In this document: one piece after another, positions 1 to 7,592 of the stretch
How positions within the stretch are numbered: position 1 is the first letter of the stretch
Layout of the letters: every line of letters starts with the position of its first letter
DNA from: Pseudomonadota bacterium
Lineage (GTDB): Bacteria > Desulfobacterota > Desulfovibrionia > Desulfovibrionales > Desulfovibrionaceae
Length of the DNA: 54,106 nt
Direction: 5' to 3'
Assembly: GCA_018817515.1 (NCBI GenBank)
Contig: JAHIUD010000092.1
Location: forward strand, 1 to 54,106
Notes under the pieces: model-generated
Told to the model about the DNA's origin: nothing
The model's database searches: none
What the model saw: only the letters and a program-made list of their open reading frames with translations
Made by a program: the position numbers and the translations under genes

Positions 1-141
1 CGGCCGTTGGCGCGGGGCTGGGTCAGGGGCCGTTGATCGACGAATTCCGCATGTGCTATCATGACTCCGCTGACGCTTGCGCCTGCCGAAAACCATTGCC
101 TGGTATGCTGATCCAGGCTGCGAGCGAACACGATCTGGACC
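1..141. repeat. Terminal direct repeat, left copy
   Basis: These 141 bases are identical, in the same orientation, to the last 141 bases (53966-54106). This is the signature of a contig closed on itself in an assembly graph. The repeat lies inside the gmhB part of the fusion gene, and joining the two copies keeps the reading frame open. It is therefore better read as one locus seen twice than as a biological repeat. Confidence 0.97.
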
Positions 142-1055
142 TAGTCGCCTGCGCCATGGTGGGCGACCGGTGGCGCGACGTGGAGGCCGGCCAGCGGGCC
201 GGGTGCTCCTCAGTGTTCATCGACTACGGCTATGATGAGAAGCAGCCTGAGGGCAGATTCATCCGCGCGACCTCCCTGGCCGAAGCGGCGGATATCCTAC
301 TGCGGACAGCAGTGAACTCTTACGTTACAAGGACCGTTATGAAGAGCATCGACCAACTGAGCGTGAAGATTTTCGCTGACGGGGCAGACAAGGCCGGAAT
401 GCTGGAGATGTACGCCAAGCCGTTCGTGAAGGGCCTGACCACCAACCCCACCCTCATGCGCAAGGCCGGCATCACGGACTACAAGGCCTTTGCCCTGGAC
501 ATCCTGGCGGCCATTCCGGACCGTTCCATTTCCTTCGAGGTCTTTTCCGACGACTTCGCCGAGATGGAGCGCCAGGCCCTGGAGATCGCCAGCTGGGGCG
601 AGAACGTCTACGTCAAGGTGCCCATCACCAACACCAAGCGCGAGTATTGCTATGACATGGTGCGCAAGCTGGCCAAGCAGGGCGTGAAGCTCAACGTCAC
701 GGCCCTCATGACCCTCACCCAGTTGCGCCATGTGGTGGACGTTCTGGACCAGAAGACCCCGAGCTACATCTCCGTGTTCGCCGGCCGCGTGGCCGACACC
801 GGTGTGGACCCGGTGCCCGTCATGGCCGCCGCCGTGGAACTCATGAAGCAGAACCCCCTGTCCGAGCTCATCTGGGCCAGCCCGCGCGAACTGCTGAACA
901 TCTTCCAGGCCGACGCCATCGGCTGCCAGATCATCACCGTGACCAACGACATCATCAAGAAGCTGGCGCTGGTGGGCTACAACCTGGACGAGTTCTCGCT
1001 GGACACCGTGAAGATGTTCTACAACGACGCCCAGGCCGCCGGGTACAAGATCTAG
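1..1055 (+). CDS. GmhB-transaldolase fusion, 3' part (continues from 53716 across the circle junction)
   Basis: The frame is open from the window edge. Joined to 53716-53965 it encodes one 434-residue protein. Residues 1-190 are a HAD-IIIA phosphatase of the GmhB type (heptose 1,7-bisphosphate phosphatase); this part carries the zinc-loop C102/H104/C110/C112, CRKP and GDRWRD motifs. Residues 197-434 are a complete small transaldolase, with FADGAD, GLTTNPT and the Schiff-base lysine in YVKVPIT (about residue 93 of that domain). A good AAGGA site precedes an internal ATG at 339, so a free 238-residue transaldolase may also be made. Transaldolase can form sedoheptulose 7-phosphate, the substrate of the GmhA encoded just upstream. 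Fructose-6-phosphate aldolase activity is an alternative for this small subfamily. Confidence 0.9.
   Translation, partial: AVGAGLGQGPLIDEFRMCYHDSADACACRKPLPGMLIQAASEHDLDLVACAMVGDRWRDVEAGQRAGCSSVFIDYGYDEKQPEGRFIRATSLAEAADILLRTAVNSYVTRTVMKSIDQLSVKIFADGADKAGMLEMYAKPFVKGLTTNPTLMRKAGITDYKAFALDILAAIPDRSISFEVFSDDFAEMERQALEIASWGENVYVKVPITNTKREYCYDMVRKLAKQGVKLNVTALMTLTQLRHVVDVLDQKTPSYISVFAGRVADTGVDPVPVMAAAVELMKQNPLSELIWASPRELLNIFQADAIGCQIITVTNDIIKKLALVGYNLDEFSLDTVKMFYNDAQAAGYKI
339..1055 (+). other. Transaldolase domain with its own possible start
   Basis: This is the coding segment of the transaldolase half, 238 residues, close to the length of free-standing small transaldolases. An ATG at 339 follows an AAGGA sequence by a normal spacing. 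Internal initiation could therefore yield a separate enzyme beside the fusion. There is no stop codon between the HAD part and this ATG. An error joining two genes cannot be excluded from sequence alone, but all motifs on both sides are intact. Confidence 0.75.
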
Positions 1056-1122
1056 CGCAGACCAACAGCCAAACAAGACGGCGGACGCTCCAAGAAGGCT
1101 GCCACCGCCGGGGTATGAATGC

Positions 1123-2232
1123 ATGGAACCGACAGTCCGTTCACAGTACATTCCGCAGCTTGATGCAATCCGCGCCTTGGCCTTCACCCTTGTGGTCGTG
1201 GTACACTACTCTGTCCCGACATGGGAACCAGCTCTTCTGGATCGGGGTTTCCTTATCTCGCAGGTAGTTAGTTCCATTATCCATTGCGGCTGGTTCGGGG
1301 TGCCTGTTTTTCTGTTCGCTTCGGGTTATTCCCTGGCCAACGGGAAAACAGAGCCAGGGACCAGCATCAATTTCAAAGACTTTTACCTGAATCGCCTCCT
1401 GAGGTTGTATCCTCTGTACATTGTTGCGCTTGCAATTCTTGTGTATTGCAGAAAAGTCCCCGTCATCTCACTGATCGGGGCCACCTTTCTGCAAACGCAG
1501 GATATTTTTGACGGCAGCGCGTTCACTCCGCTCTGGTCGCTTCAGTTAGAGTCGGCCTGCTATCTATTGTTTCCAATCTTTATCGTTGCAATCACGAATC
1601 GGCAGCGATCGACCTTAAAATATTTCTTCGCCGCTATGCTCATGATTCGCGGGTTCCTGTTTTATCTGCCGGCTGGTCAGGTTTGGTTGCTCAGCTATGG
1701 CACCGTATTTGGGGGCGCGACGGTTTTCCTGGCTGGCATGATAGGCGCCGCACTGCCCAACATCGCCTCGCGGGCCAAAGCTTGGGCAATGACTCTCGCA
1801 GGAGGCATGCTGCTCATTCTTTTGACCTTGTTCGTGAGCCGGATCGGCGGATACCAGACCGCGTCCGGATTGCACGCCACCGCGTTTTGGCTCCTGTTCC
1901 CTGAGATCATGTCGACAATCTGCTTTCTATTGCTGAAAGGCGCCATAAGCTTAAGCCAAACACCAGCAGGGCGTAGAAAGCCTGGAATACTGCATTCCCT
2001 GGTCGTTCACATCGGCAGGGTTTCTTACTCCGGTTATGTGTTTCATCTTTTCGTGTTAGATGGTTATTCACATCTTGGCTTTACGTGGCAGTACGGCAGC
2101 CTCAAGCACTTTGCTGCCAGCTTCGTTCTCTACTACACGCTTTTGATTGCGTTCTCTCATGTCACCTATAACGCAATCGAGCTGCCGTTTTTGCGCTATC
2201 GGCGGGTTTATCAGAAGCACAAGGCGGCATGA
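1123..2232 (+). CDS. Membrane acyltransferase, acyltransferase-3 (OafA/YrhL) family
   Basis: The 369-residue protein is an integral membrane protein with about ten hydrophobic segments. It carries the family's R-X10-H motif near the N-terminus (arginine of DAIRALAF, histidine of VVVHYS). A late segment reads SYSGYVFHLF, typical of the family. Such enzymes move acetyl or other acyl groups onto sugars of LPS, capsule or peptidoglycan at the inner membrane. The gene lies about 70 bases after the transaldolase stop and could be cotranscribed with the heptose operon. It is visibly less GC-rich than its upstream neighbours, suggesting separate acquisition. The acyl group and target sugar cannot be read from sequence. 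Confidence 0.85.
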   Translation: MEPTVRSQYIPQLDAIRALAFTLVVVVHYSVPTWEPALLDRGFLISQVVSSIIHCGWFGVPVFLFASGYSLANGKTEPGTSINFKDFYLNRLLRLYPLYIVALAILVYCRKVPVISLIGATFLQTQDIFDGSAFTPLWSLQLESACYLLFPIFIVAITNRQRSTLKYFFAAMLMIRGFLFYLPAGQVWLLSYGTVFGGATVFLAGMIGAALPNIASRAKAWAMTLAGGMLLILLTLFVSRIGGYQTASGLHATAFWLLFPEIMSTICFLLLKGAISLSQTPAGRRKPGILHSLVVHIGRVSYSGYVFHLFVLDGYSHLGFTWQYGSLKHFAASFVLYYTLLIAFSHVTYNAIELPFLRYRRVYQKHKAA

Positions 2233-2503
2233 CTTGGGGCGAACAGCACCACACAAGCACCATCGTCACATCCGCGTGCTGTAGATGGAGAATATCACGG
2301 GAAAGCTTCTCATGCCAGAATGGCGCGAGACCTATAGTTTGCAAGACGGATTCGCGGACGGAGCAATGCATATTCCGACCCGTGATTACAGTCCATTGAC
2401 TCCAAGCGGTGCAGCCGCACGGGAGGGCTCCCTGAGCGGACTCTTAGCTAGTGGGAGGATTAGTACAGTCAGCCCTAGCCCTCAAAACTCCGCCAACTGG
2501 TGG
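2233..2503. other. Intergenic stretch without a convincing gene
   Basis: A 90-codon frame starts at 2285, but its translation is low in complexity, rich in Ser, Pro and Gly, and matches no family I know. It also runs through the hairpin and promoter candidates at 2504-2558. I treat this stretch as noncoding. Confidence 0.5.
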
Positions 2504-2528
2504 AGGGCAGTTGTTAACGCCCTGTTTT
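2504..2528 (+). terminator. Candidate intrinsic terminator
   Basis: AGGGC, a bulged A and GTT pair with AAC and GCCCT around a three-base loop, followed by GTTTT. The stem is modest and the T-run short. It would end transcription coming from the acyltransferase, and it sits directly before a promoter candidate. Confidence 0.4.
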
Positions 2529-2529
2529 G

Positions 2530-2558
2530 TTGCAATGGTATAAATTTTTGGGTATAGT
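2530..2558 (+). promoter_or_regulatory. Candidate sigma-70 promoter
   Basis: TTGCAA at 2530-2535 and TATAGT at 2553-2558 are separated by exactly 17 bases. Each hexamer matches the consensus at several positions. It lies about 60 bases ahead of the small membrane ORF at 2620. This is sequence-only evidence. Confidence 0.5.
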
Positions 2559-2619
2559 CCACACTGCTTTGGATCGTGCCGTCAGATCTAACGGATCAAC
2601 GGAAGGGCATGGAGAATTG

Positions 2620-2748
2620 ATGTTGGGTAAGCTCTCTGCAATCGCTATTTCGGCGTTTGGTGCCGTGCTGGCAGCTCTATTGCTTGGGATGTTCTCCACC
2701 CTTCCCGAGGGGGCCCTGGTTGTCGGCTTGGTCTATAAAGGATTCTAG
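2620..2748 (+). CDS. Small single-pass membrane peptide (42 aa)
   Basis: An ATG at 2620 is preceded by GGAG at a five-base spacing. It opens a 42-codon frame whose product is mostly one hydrophobic helix (AISAFGAVLAALLLGMF) with a short polar start and the end VYKGF. I recognise no family. The ribosome site, the promoter candidate upstream and a second small membrane frame four bases downstream favour a real gene. It may be the first member of a small operon disrupted by the IS3 element at 2839. Confidence 0.45.
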   Translation: MLGKLSAIAISAFGAVLAALLLGMFSTLPEGALVVGLVYKGF

Positions 2749-2751
2749 ACA

Positions 2752-2841
2752 ATGAATGCCCTAAATTCTTCAATCGGAGAGATGGTCGTAGCCATTGTAG
2801 TTTATGCAGCCATTGCCGGTTTATGTTTGTCATATTTATGA
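2752..2841 (+). pseudogene. Small membrane protein ORF cut by IS3; stop codon supplied by the IS end
   Basis: The frame starts with ATG at 2752, three bases after the previous stop, and runs 29 codons with a hydrophobic stretch (MVVAIVVYAAIAGLC). Its TGA stop at 2839-2841 is the first three bases of the IS inverted repeat, so the gene ends at the insertion. Beyond the right IS end, a frame from 4095 reads LAHLYDNGVSFDEIRMYQ and looks like a severed C-terminal tail. The two halves are not in the same frame across the present ends, so whether they belonged to one gene is uncertain. Confidence 0.45.
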
Positions 2842-2887
2842 CCTGCCCCCCTAAACCTGAGCCAGAGATTTTGTTAGTCTCTGAGCC

Positions 2888-3181
2888 ATGGAGGGAATGG
2901 ACATGGGCAGGAAAGGACAGGCACCAGAGCAGATAATTGCCAAGCTGCGTGAAGCGGAAGTGGCATTGGCCAAGGGTAAGACGGTGGCTGAGACGTGCCG
3001 AGTTTTTGGCGTCTGCGAGCAGACAGTTTATCGCTGGCGCAACGAGTACGGTGGGCTGAAGGTCGACCAAGCCAAGAAGCTGAAGGCCTTGGAGCGTGAG
3101 AACACCCGGCTAAAGAAGGCTGTGGCAGAGCTGACCTTAGACAAGCTCATCCTCCAGGAGGCGGTAAGGGGAATCTTCTGA
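2888..3181 (+). CDS. IS3-family transposase OrfA
   Basis: The 97-residue protein has a helix-turn-helix (GKTVAETCRVFGVCEQTVYRW) followed by a leucine-zipper-like coiled coil (LKALERENTRLKKAVAEL), the standard OrfA layout. OrfA binds the inverted repeats and forms the N-terminal part of the OrfAB transposase made by -1 frameshifting. GGAGGG at 2890 is better spaced for the ATG at 2903 (start MGRKGQAP) than for 2888. The frame looks intact, but no functional partner is left in this copy. Confidence 0.88.
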   Translation: MEGMDMGRKGQAPEQIIAKLREAEVALAKGKTVAETCRVFGVCEQTVYRWRNEYGGLKVDQAKKLKALERENTRLKKAVAELTLDKLILQEAVRGIF

Positions 3182-4067
3182 GCCCTTCCCGGCGCAGGCA
3201 GTGCGTAACTCATGTGCGTTCAACTCTCAGTGTGCCGGAACGGCGCGTATGCCAGGTGCTTGAGCAGCCCCGAGCAACGCAGCGATACCGTCCCAGCACA
3301 GGAGATGAAGAGCCGTTAAGGGCAGCCGTCATCCACTTCGCCAGCGAGTATGGCCGTTACGGGTATCGCCGTATTTAAGCCCTGTGCAGCGAGAAGGCTG
3401 GCTGGTGAACCACAAGCGCATAGAGCGTATCTGGCGTCAGGAAGGGCTGAAGGTTCCGCAGAAGCAGCCGAAGCGTGGTCGGCTTTGGCTCAACGACGGC
3501 TCATGTATCCGGCTGAGGCCATGTTGGAGCAACCACGTCTGGTCGTATGACTTCGTCATGGCCAGGACGCATGAAGGCCGAGCGTTTCGTATCCTTGTGG
3601 TCATTGATGAGTTCACCCGGGAGTGTCTGGCGCTCGTGGTGGCAAGGCAACTCCGCTCCGATGACGTGCTGCATTGTCTGGCAAAGTTGTTCGTTGAAAG
3701 AGGGACGCCAGACTTCATCCGGTCGGACAACGGCTCCGAGTTTGCTGCCGATGCTGTTCGGGACTGGCTCGGCAAAGTCGGCGTAAAGACGTTGTGCATC
3801 GCACCAGGTTCGCCCTGGGAAAACGGCTACTGTGAGAGATTCAACGGGAAGATGCGCTACGACAAGTTGGACGGAGAGATATTCTACACGCTCAAAGAGG
3901 CGCAGGTCGTGCTGGAAATGTGGCGCCAAGAGTACAACACGTTTAGGCCGCACAGCTCGTTGGGCCAACGCCCACCGGCACCGGTCGCCACCCTGCCCCT
4001 CGGGGCAGGGTGCTCCCCTTGGGGACCACTACTAGACTCGAGGAGTCAGTCCAGGCTACCACAATGA
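3178..4067 (+). pseudogene. IS3-family transposase OrfB, broken by stop and frameshift
   Basis: Frame one starts at 3178 (LSPSRRRQ) and reads to YGRYGYRRI, where a TAA interrupts at about 3376. A one-base loss shortly after shifts the frame, and the rest is read from about 3384 (REGWLVNHKRIERIW) to 4067. The DDE catalytic core is otherwise present: SYDFVMAR, IRSDNGSEF and ENGYCERFNGK supply the two aspartates and the glutamate. The two lesions make this a pseudogene unless the bases are sequencing errors. Confidence 0.85.
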
Positions 4068-4093
4068 GTGGTACAACTCGTGGGGGCAGGTCA

Positions 4094-4533
4094 CCTTGCT
4101 CATCTGTACGACAACGGGGTAAGCTTTGATGAAATCAGGATGTATCAGAATGAGATCAATTCGATTCTCAAAGACAAATTATCTTTAATTCACAAAAATG
4201 GCAACGAGCATCACAGTGAATATTGATGACGGCAATCTTCTGTGCTGCACGGGTGCTTTGTGACGATTACGCCTTAACTTAAGCTTCGTTACGGCATGCG
4301 TTCGTTGTTATGACCTCGTGAACCCTGCTGTATGCATCTGCAATTCTTGAAGTTTAGTCACTTTATTTGAACTAGGGAAGGGTATCTTTAGGTGTGATTT
4401 ATCTCGGTCGTCCTGACTTCAACTCGCAAGATGAATGTGCTGAAGGGTAGCAAGCTCATGGAAATGATACAGGTGAATGCCACAATGACTATCGCGTCAG
4501 GTGAAAACTCCACAAAGCCACCGGAGATACCGT
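4094..4533. other. AT-rich gap with a severed ORF tail
   Basis: From 4095 to 4227 an open frame without a start encodes a polar tail (DNGVSFDEIRMYQNEINS), probably the 3' end of a gene lost or cut at the IS. From about 4230 to 4520 I see no coding frame of note. The region is AT-rich and should hold the promoter and leader of the radical SAM gene at 4534, but no pair of hexamers is good enough to call. Confidence 0.45.
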
Positions 4534-6045
4534 ATGAAAGCTAACGGTAAACAAAAAGTCGTTTTGATCATTCCGAATAGTACTTGGTTCGGCAAGCGCA
4601 AGTGGCTGTGCTTGCCGTATGCAGCTCTGATTCTTACAGCAATCCTCAAGCAGAAATATAAATTTTCCATCCTTGATGCAAACGGAAACAACCTGACGCT
4701 TGAGGAACTCGGCCAACAACTCTCCACCCTTAATCCTGCTGTAATTCTGATCACCGCGGGGTCTGTGGAATATCACAAGCAGGCGCACGCCGCAGCCGAA
4801 GTGGCGCGTAAAGTTTGTCCGACCGCGATCACCGTCATTGGTGGCATCTACCCCACGGTGATGGCGGAAGAGGTGGCGACGGACAAGAATATCGATTGGG
4901 TGTTCATGAACCACGCCGAGGAGCGCTTCGACAAGTTCCTTGAGTTGGTGCTTTCCGGTGAGGTTGCGGCCGCGCGTGCCTTCCCCGGCATCGCCTACCG
5001 CGACGATCAGGGGAAGATCGTTGAACTTCCCGTGGACAAGCACGTCGGGGAAGTTGCGAACATGGTTCGCCCTGACTACTCCCTTGTGGACATGCATGCA
5101 TACATCGAGCAGAACACCCTCGACTACCAGTTCAATTCGACCAAGCCCTCGGCATTCATCATCACGTCCTACGGCTGCCCGCACAACTGCCTGTTCTGCG
5201 CCTCCAGAACCATCAGCGGCCGGAGAACCATCTACAGACCCGTGGAGCACGTTCTGGACGAGATCCGCTTCCTTGTGGACAAGTTTGGCGTCGGCAACCT
5301 GATTTTTCTTGATGATGCTTTTCTGAATAAGCGCAAACGTCTTTTGGAACTGCTTGAGGGCATGAACGCTTTGGGCGCTGACTTGTCCTGGAAGGCGGCC
5401 TCTGTGGCTGCCTGGCAGCTTGACGATGAGCTTCTTGACATCATGAAGGCCTCCGGCTGTGAGCAGATCACTATTTCCGTCGAGTCGGGCAGTCAGCGGG
5501 TCCTCACAGACGTCATCCACAAGCCGCTAAAGCTGGAAATTATCCCCGGGATCGTCAAGAAGTGTCGTGAAGTCGGCATTTCATGTGGCGCAAACTTCGT
5601 CATCGGTCTTCCCGGAGAAACCTGGGAAGATTTGCGGCAAACCTTCGCGTTTGCTGATTCCTGTGACTTCGATGTTACGCATTTTCATATTGCTACACCG
5701 CTCCCCAAGACGGACTTGTATTATGTCTGCAAGGAAAAAGGCTATCTCCCCCCTGACTTCAGTTTCCTCGATCCTAACTTCTTTGGCTATGCATACGGGT
5801 TCATCACCACAGAGCACTTCACCCCGCTGGAACTTGCAATCCTGAGGGCTTACGAATGGGATCGGATCAACTTCGCCACGCCTGAGCGAGCCGCTCGGGC
5901 TGCGAAGATGTACGGTGCGATTCCTGAGCGTTTAGAGGAACATCGCCGCAGCACGCGTCGTAGGCTCGGCCTCCACGTTGAGGGCATGGATGAGGCGCTG
6001 CTTGCCAAGGCACGCTGGAAGATGTTGAACGACGCCGCCAAGTGA
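4534..6045 (+). CDS. B12-binding-type radical SAM enzyme
   Basis: The 503-residue protein starts at ATG 4534, chosen for GGAGA at 4523 (six-base spacing) over the in-frame GTG at 4501. Residues 1-150 form a cobalamin-binding-like Rossmann domain (KVVLIIPN, VIGGIYPTVMAEE). The radical SAM core follows with the cluster motif C-X3-C-X2-C in YGCPHNCLFCAS, and then ISVESGSQR and FVIGLPGE. Relatives include methyltransferases and other enzymes acting on unactivated carbons. In a polysaccharide locus a C-methylated or rearranged sugar, or a modified lipid, is plausible, but the substrate is unknown. A terminator hairpin lies 135 bases downstream. Confidence 0.85.
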   Translation: MKANGKQKVVLIIPNSTWFGKRKWLCLPYAALILTAILKQKYKFSILDANGNNLTLEELGQQLSTLNPAVILITAGSVEYHKQAHAAAEVARKVCPTAITVIGGIYPTVMAEEVATDKNIDWVFMNHAEERFDKFLELVLSGEVAAARAFPGIAYRDDQGKIVELPVDKHVGEVANMVRPDYSLVDMHAYIEQNTLDYQFNSTKPSAFIITSYGCPHNCLFCASRTISGRRTIYRPVEHVLDEIRFLVDKFGVGNLIFLDDAFLNKRKRLLELLEGMNALGADLSWKAASVAAWQLDDELLDIMKASGCEQITISVESGSQRVLTDVIHKPLKLEIIPGIVKKCREVGISCGANFVIGLPGETWEDLRQTFAFADSCDFDVTHFHIATPLPKTDLYYVCKEKGYLPPDFSFLDPNFFGYAYGFITTEHFTPLELAILRAYEWDRINFATPERAARAAKMYGAIPERLEEHRRSTRRRLGLHVEGMDEALLAKARWKMLNDAAK

Positions 6046-6351
6046 TGCCGCGACGTGCCGATGCGGGAAGTGTCGTATTTGCCCTTCAAGGTTCGGCTTG
6101 GCGGTGGCACCTTGGCGATGCTTTGACAGCTAGAGTTCTGATGCTTAGACGGCCTCCGTGGTCACGCTGCCCAATAGAATGTGTAGCAGCTTGATGTTGA
6201 GCTGCTACACATTTTTGCTGATTGGACCGTTCTTTCCAATGTATCCGCACCGTCTGCAGAGATTAAAAGCAAGTTTGCTGAACGCATGGGGGCTTCGCAA
6301 AGAGGGACAGGCGACGCGGCGCAGTCATGATACTCCCGCGAACCGTGGATT
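6046..6351. other. Intergenic region before the second IS3 element
   Basis: Apart from the strong hairpin at 6180-6216 I see no gene. The part after about 6290 contains in-frame fragments resembling the start of an IS3 OrfA (YSRE near 6330), so the left end of the IS element probably lies here in damaged form. Confidence 0.5.
6180..6216 (+). terminator. Strong intrinsic terminator
   Basis: A perfect 12-bp stem (TGTGTAGCAGCT at 6180-6191 with its complement at 6200-6211) encloses an eight-base loop and is followed by TTTTT. Both stem and T-tract fit a rho-independent terminator for the radical SAM gene ending at 6045. Confidence 0.8.
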
Positions 6352-6564
6352 ATGCCTGCGCAAAGTCCGGTGGCGGAGTTGTGCCGCCAGGTGGGCATCA
6401 CGGACACGACGTTCTACAAGTGGCGCAGCAAGTTCGCGGGCCTTGAGGTGTCCGAGGCCCGGCGGCTGCGGCAGCTTGAGGACGAGAACAGACGCCTCAA
6501 GGGCCTGGTGGCCGACCAGGCGCTGGACATCCAGGTGCTCAAAGAGGTGCTGGGCCGAAAATGA
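6352..6564 (+). pseudogene. IS3-family transposase OrfA, N-terminally truncated
   Basis: Seventy codons remain, containing the second half of the helix-turn-helix (VAELCRQVGITDTTFYKW) and the coiled coil (RRLRQLEDENRRLKGLVA). Intact OrfA proteins of this group are about 90-100 residues and begin with a segment like YSEEQII. Here only YSRE survives upstream, before an abrupt change of sequence, suggesting a small internal deletion. The stop overlaps the OrfB start (ATGA). Confidence 0.75.
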
Positions 6565-7433
6565 CCGAGCCCGCCCTTCGCCGCCAGGCCGCGCGCCAGA
6601 TCATCGAGGCATACGGCTACTCCGAGCGGCGGGCTTGTCAGCTGATTGAACTCAACCGCAGGACGCTGCGGCGTATTCCGCAAGACCGCGACGTGGCTCT
6701 GCGCAAGCGTCTGCGGGAGTTGGCCGATGAACGCAGGCGGTTCGGGTGCCCCAGGCTCTATCTGCTGCTGCGCCGCGAGGGCCTGGTAGTGAACCACAAG
6801 CGCGTTGAGCGCCTGTACCGGGAAGAGGCGCTGTCATTGCGCCTGAGGCCAAAACGCAAGCGCCAGAGCCACCTGCGAGTGGTCCAGCCAGCGCCCACAG
6901 GTCCGAACGAGCAGTGGGCCATGGACTTCGTGAGCGACAGCCTGGAGAATGGCCGCAGGATAAAGGTGCTGACGATCATCGATTTGTGGGACCGCCGCTG
7001 CCCTTGGCTCGAAGCGGACTCGTCGATCCCTGGCGAGGGCGTGGTGCGGGTGCTGGAGCAATTGCGCCAGCGTGGCGAATGCCCGAAACACCTGCGCAGC
7101 GACAACGGGCCGGAGTTCACGGGCAAAGCCCTGGACCAGTGGGCGACCAGCGCCGGGGTGCAACTGGAGTTCATCCGGCCCGGCAGACCGATGGAGAACG
7201 GCCATGTGGAGAGCTTCAACGGTAAGTTCCGCGAGGAATGCTTGAACGCCCATGCGTTCCGGTCCATGGCTGAGGCCAGGGATATCATTGAGGCTTGGCG
7301 GCAGGACTACAACACGGCCCGGCCACACAGCTCACTTGGCGGCTTGGCACCAGAGGAATACGGAAGAGCCATGAATGAGGAACATCAGACCGGCCAGAGT
7401 CCAAACTTACGCTTGGTATACTCGGCGGGGTAG
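6561..7433 (+). CDS. IS3-family transposase OrfB (DDE integrase)
   Basis: The 290-residue protein has the HTH_21-like N-terminal part (YGYSERRACQLIELNRRTLRR) and an rve integrase core. The catalytic residues are visible in AMDFVSD, LRSDNGPEF and GHVESFNGKFREE, and the C-terminal YNTARPHSSLGG is typical. The length is normal and there is no internal stop. Because the paired OrfA is truncated, an active OrfAB fusion is unlikely from this copy. Confidence 0.92.
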   Translation: MTEPALRRQAARQIIEAYGYSERRACQLIELNRRTLRRIPQDRDVALRKRLRELADERRRFGCPRLYLLLRREGLVVNHKRVERLYREEALSLRLRPKRKRQSHLRVVQPAPTGPNEQWAMDFVSDSLENGRRIKVLTIIDLWDRRCPWLEADSSIPGEGVVRVLEQLRQRGECPKHLRSDNGPEFTGKALDQWATSAGVQLEFIRPGRPMENGHVESFNGKFREECLNAHAFRSMAEARDIIEAWRQDYNTARPHSSLGGLAPEEYGRAMNEEHQTGQSPNLRLVYSAG

Positions 7434-7592
7434 GGTCAAAGCACGCAACCTGTCGGTATGTTAATTTTTGTATTGCGGTGCTTGCATCAGTGGCAAGATG
7501 GCTTTCTCTAAACGTCTATCCCATTCTTGTGTAGCCGAACTATCCATTTCATGGTTCGCCTGCGCCGGTAACCGTAAAAGCATAGGGGCTCA

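Larger units (their letters stand above)
2839..4093 (+). mobile_element. Degenerate IS3-family insertion sequence
   Basis: The 1,255-bp element is bounded by a perfect 12-bp inverted repeat, TGACCTGCCCCC at 2839-2850 and its complement at 4082-4093. It contains an intact orfA and an orfB broken by a stop and a frameshift. The flanks (TTA before, CCT after) show no target-site duplication. One side may therefore have been altered by deletion or recombination after insertion. The copy cannot move by itself. Confidence 0.9.
6352..7440 (+). mobile_element. IS3-family element (IS407-like), left end damaged
   Basis: OrfA and OrfB overlap by four bases, as is usual for the family, and OrfB is full length. 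The N-terminus of OrfA is missing or scrambled. No clear inverted-repeat pair can be found: the right end probably falls near 7434-7443, while the left end is not recognisable. The boundaries given are therefore approximate. It is a different lineage from the IS3 element at 2839. Confidence 0.75.

Noticed and set aside
2285-2557. 90-codon frame between the acyltransferase and the small membrane ORFs
   Set aside because: Low-complexity product, no family, and it runs through a hairpin and a promoter candidate.
4489-5520. Long minus-strand open frame (343 codons) opposite the radical SAM gene
   Set aside because: It is antisense to a gene with clear catalytic motifs, has no ribosome site, and its translation is His/Val/Gly-rich as expected for a shadow frame.
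6119-7443. TGCTTTGAC at 6119-6127 and its complement at 7435-7443 as inverted repeats of the second IS3 element
   Set aside because: The match is only nine bases, diverges at once on the inner side, and would place the radical SAM terminator inside the element.
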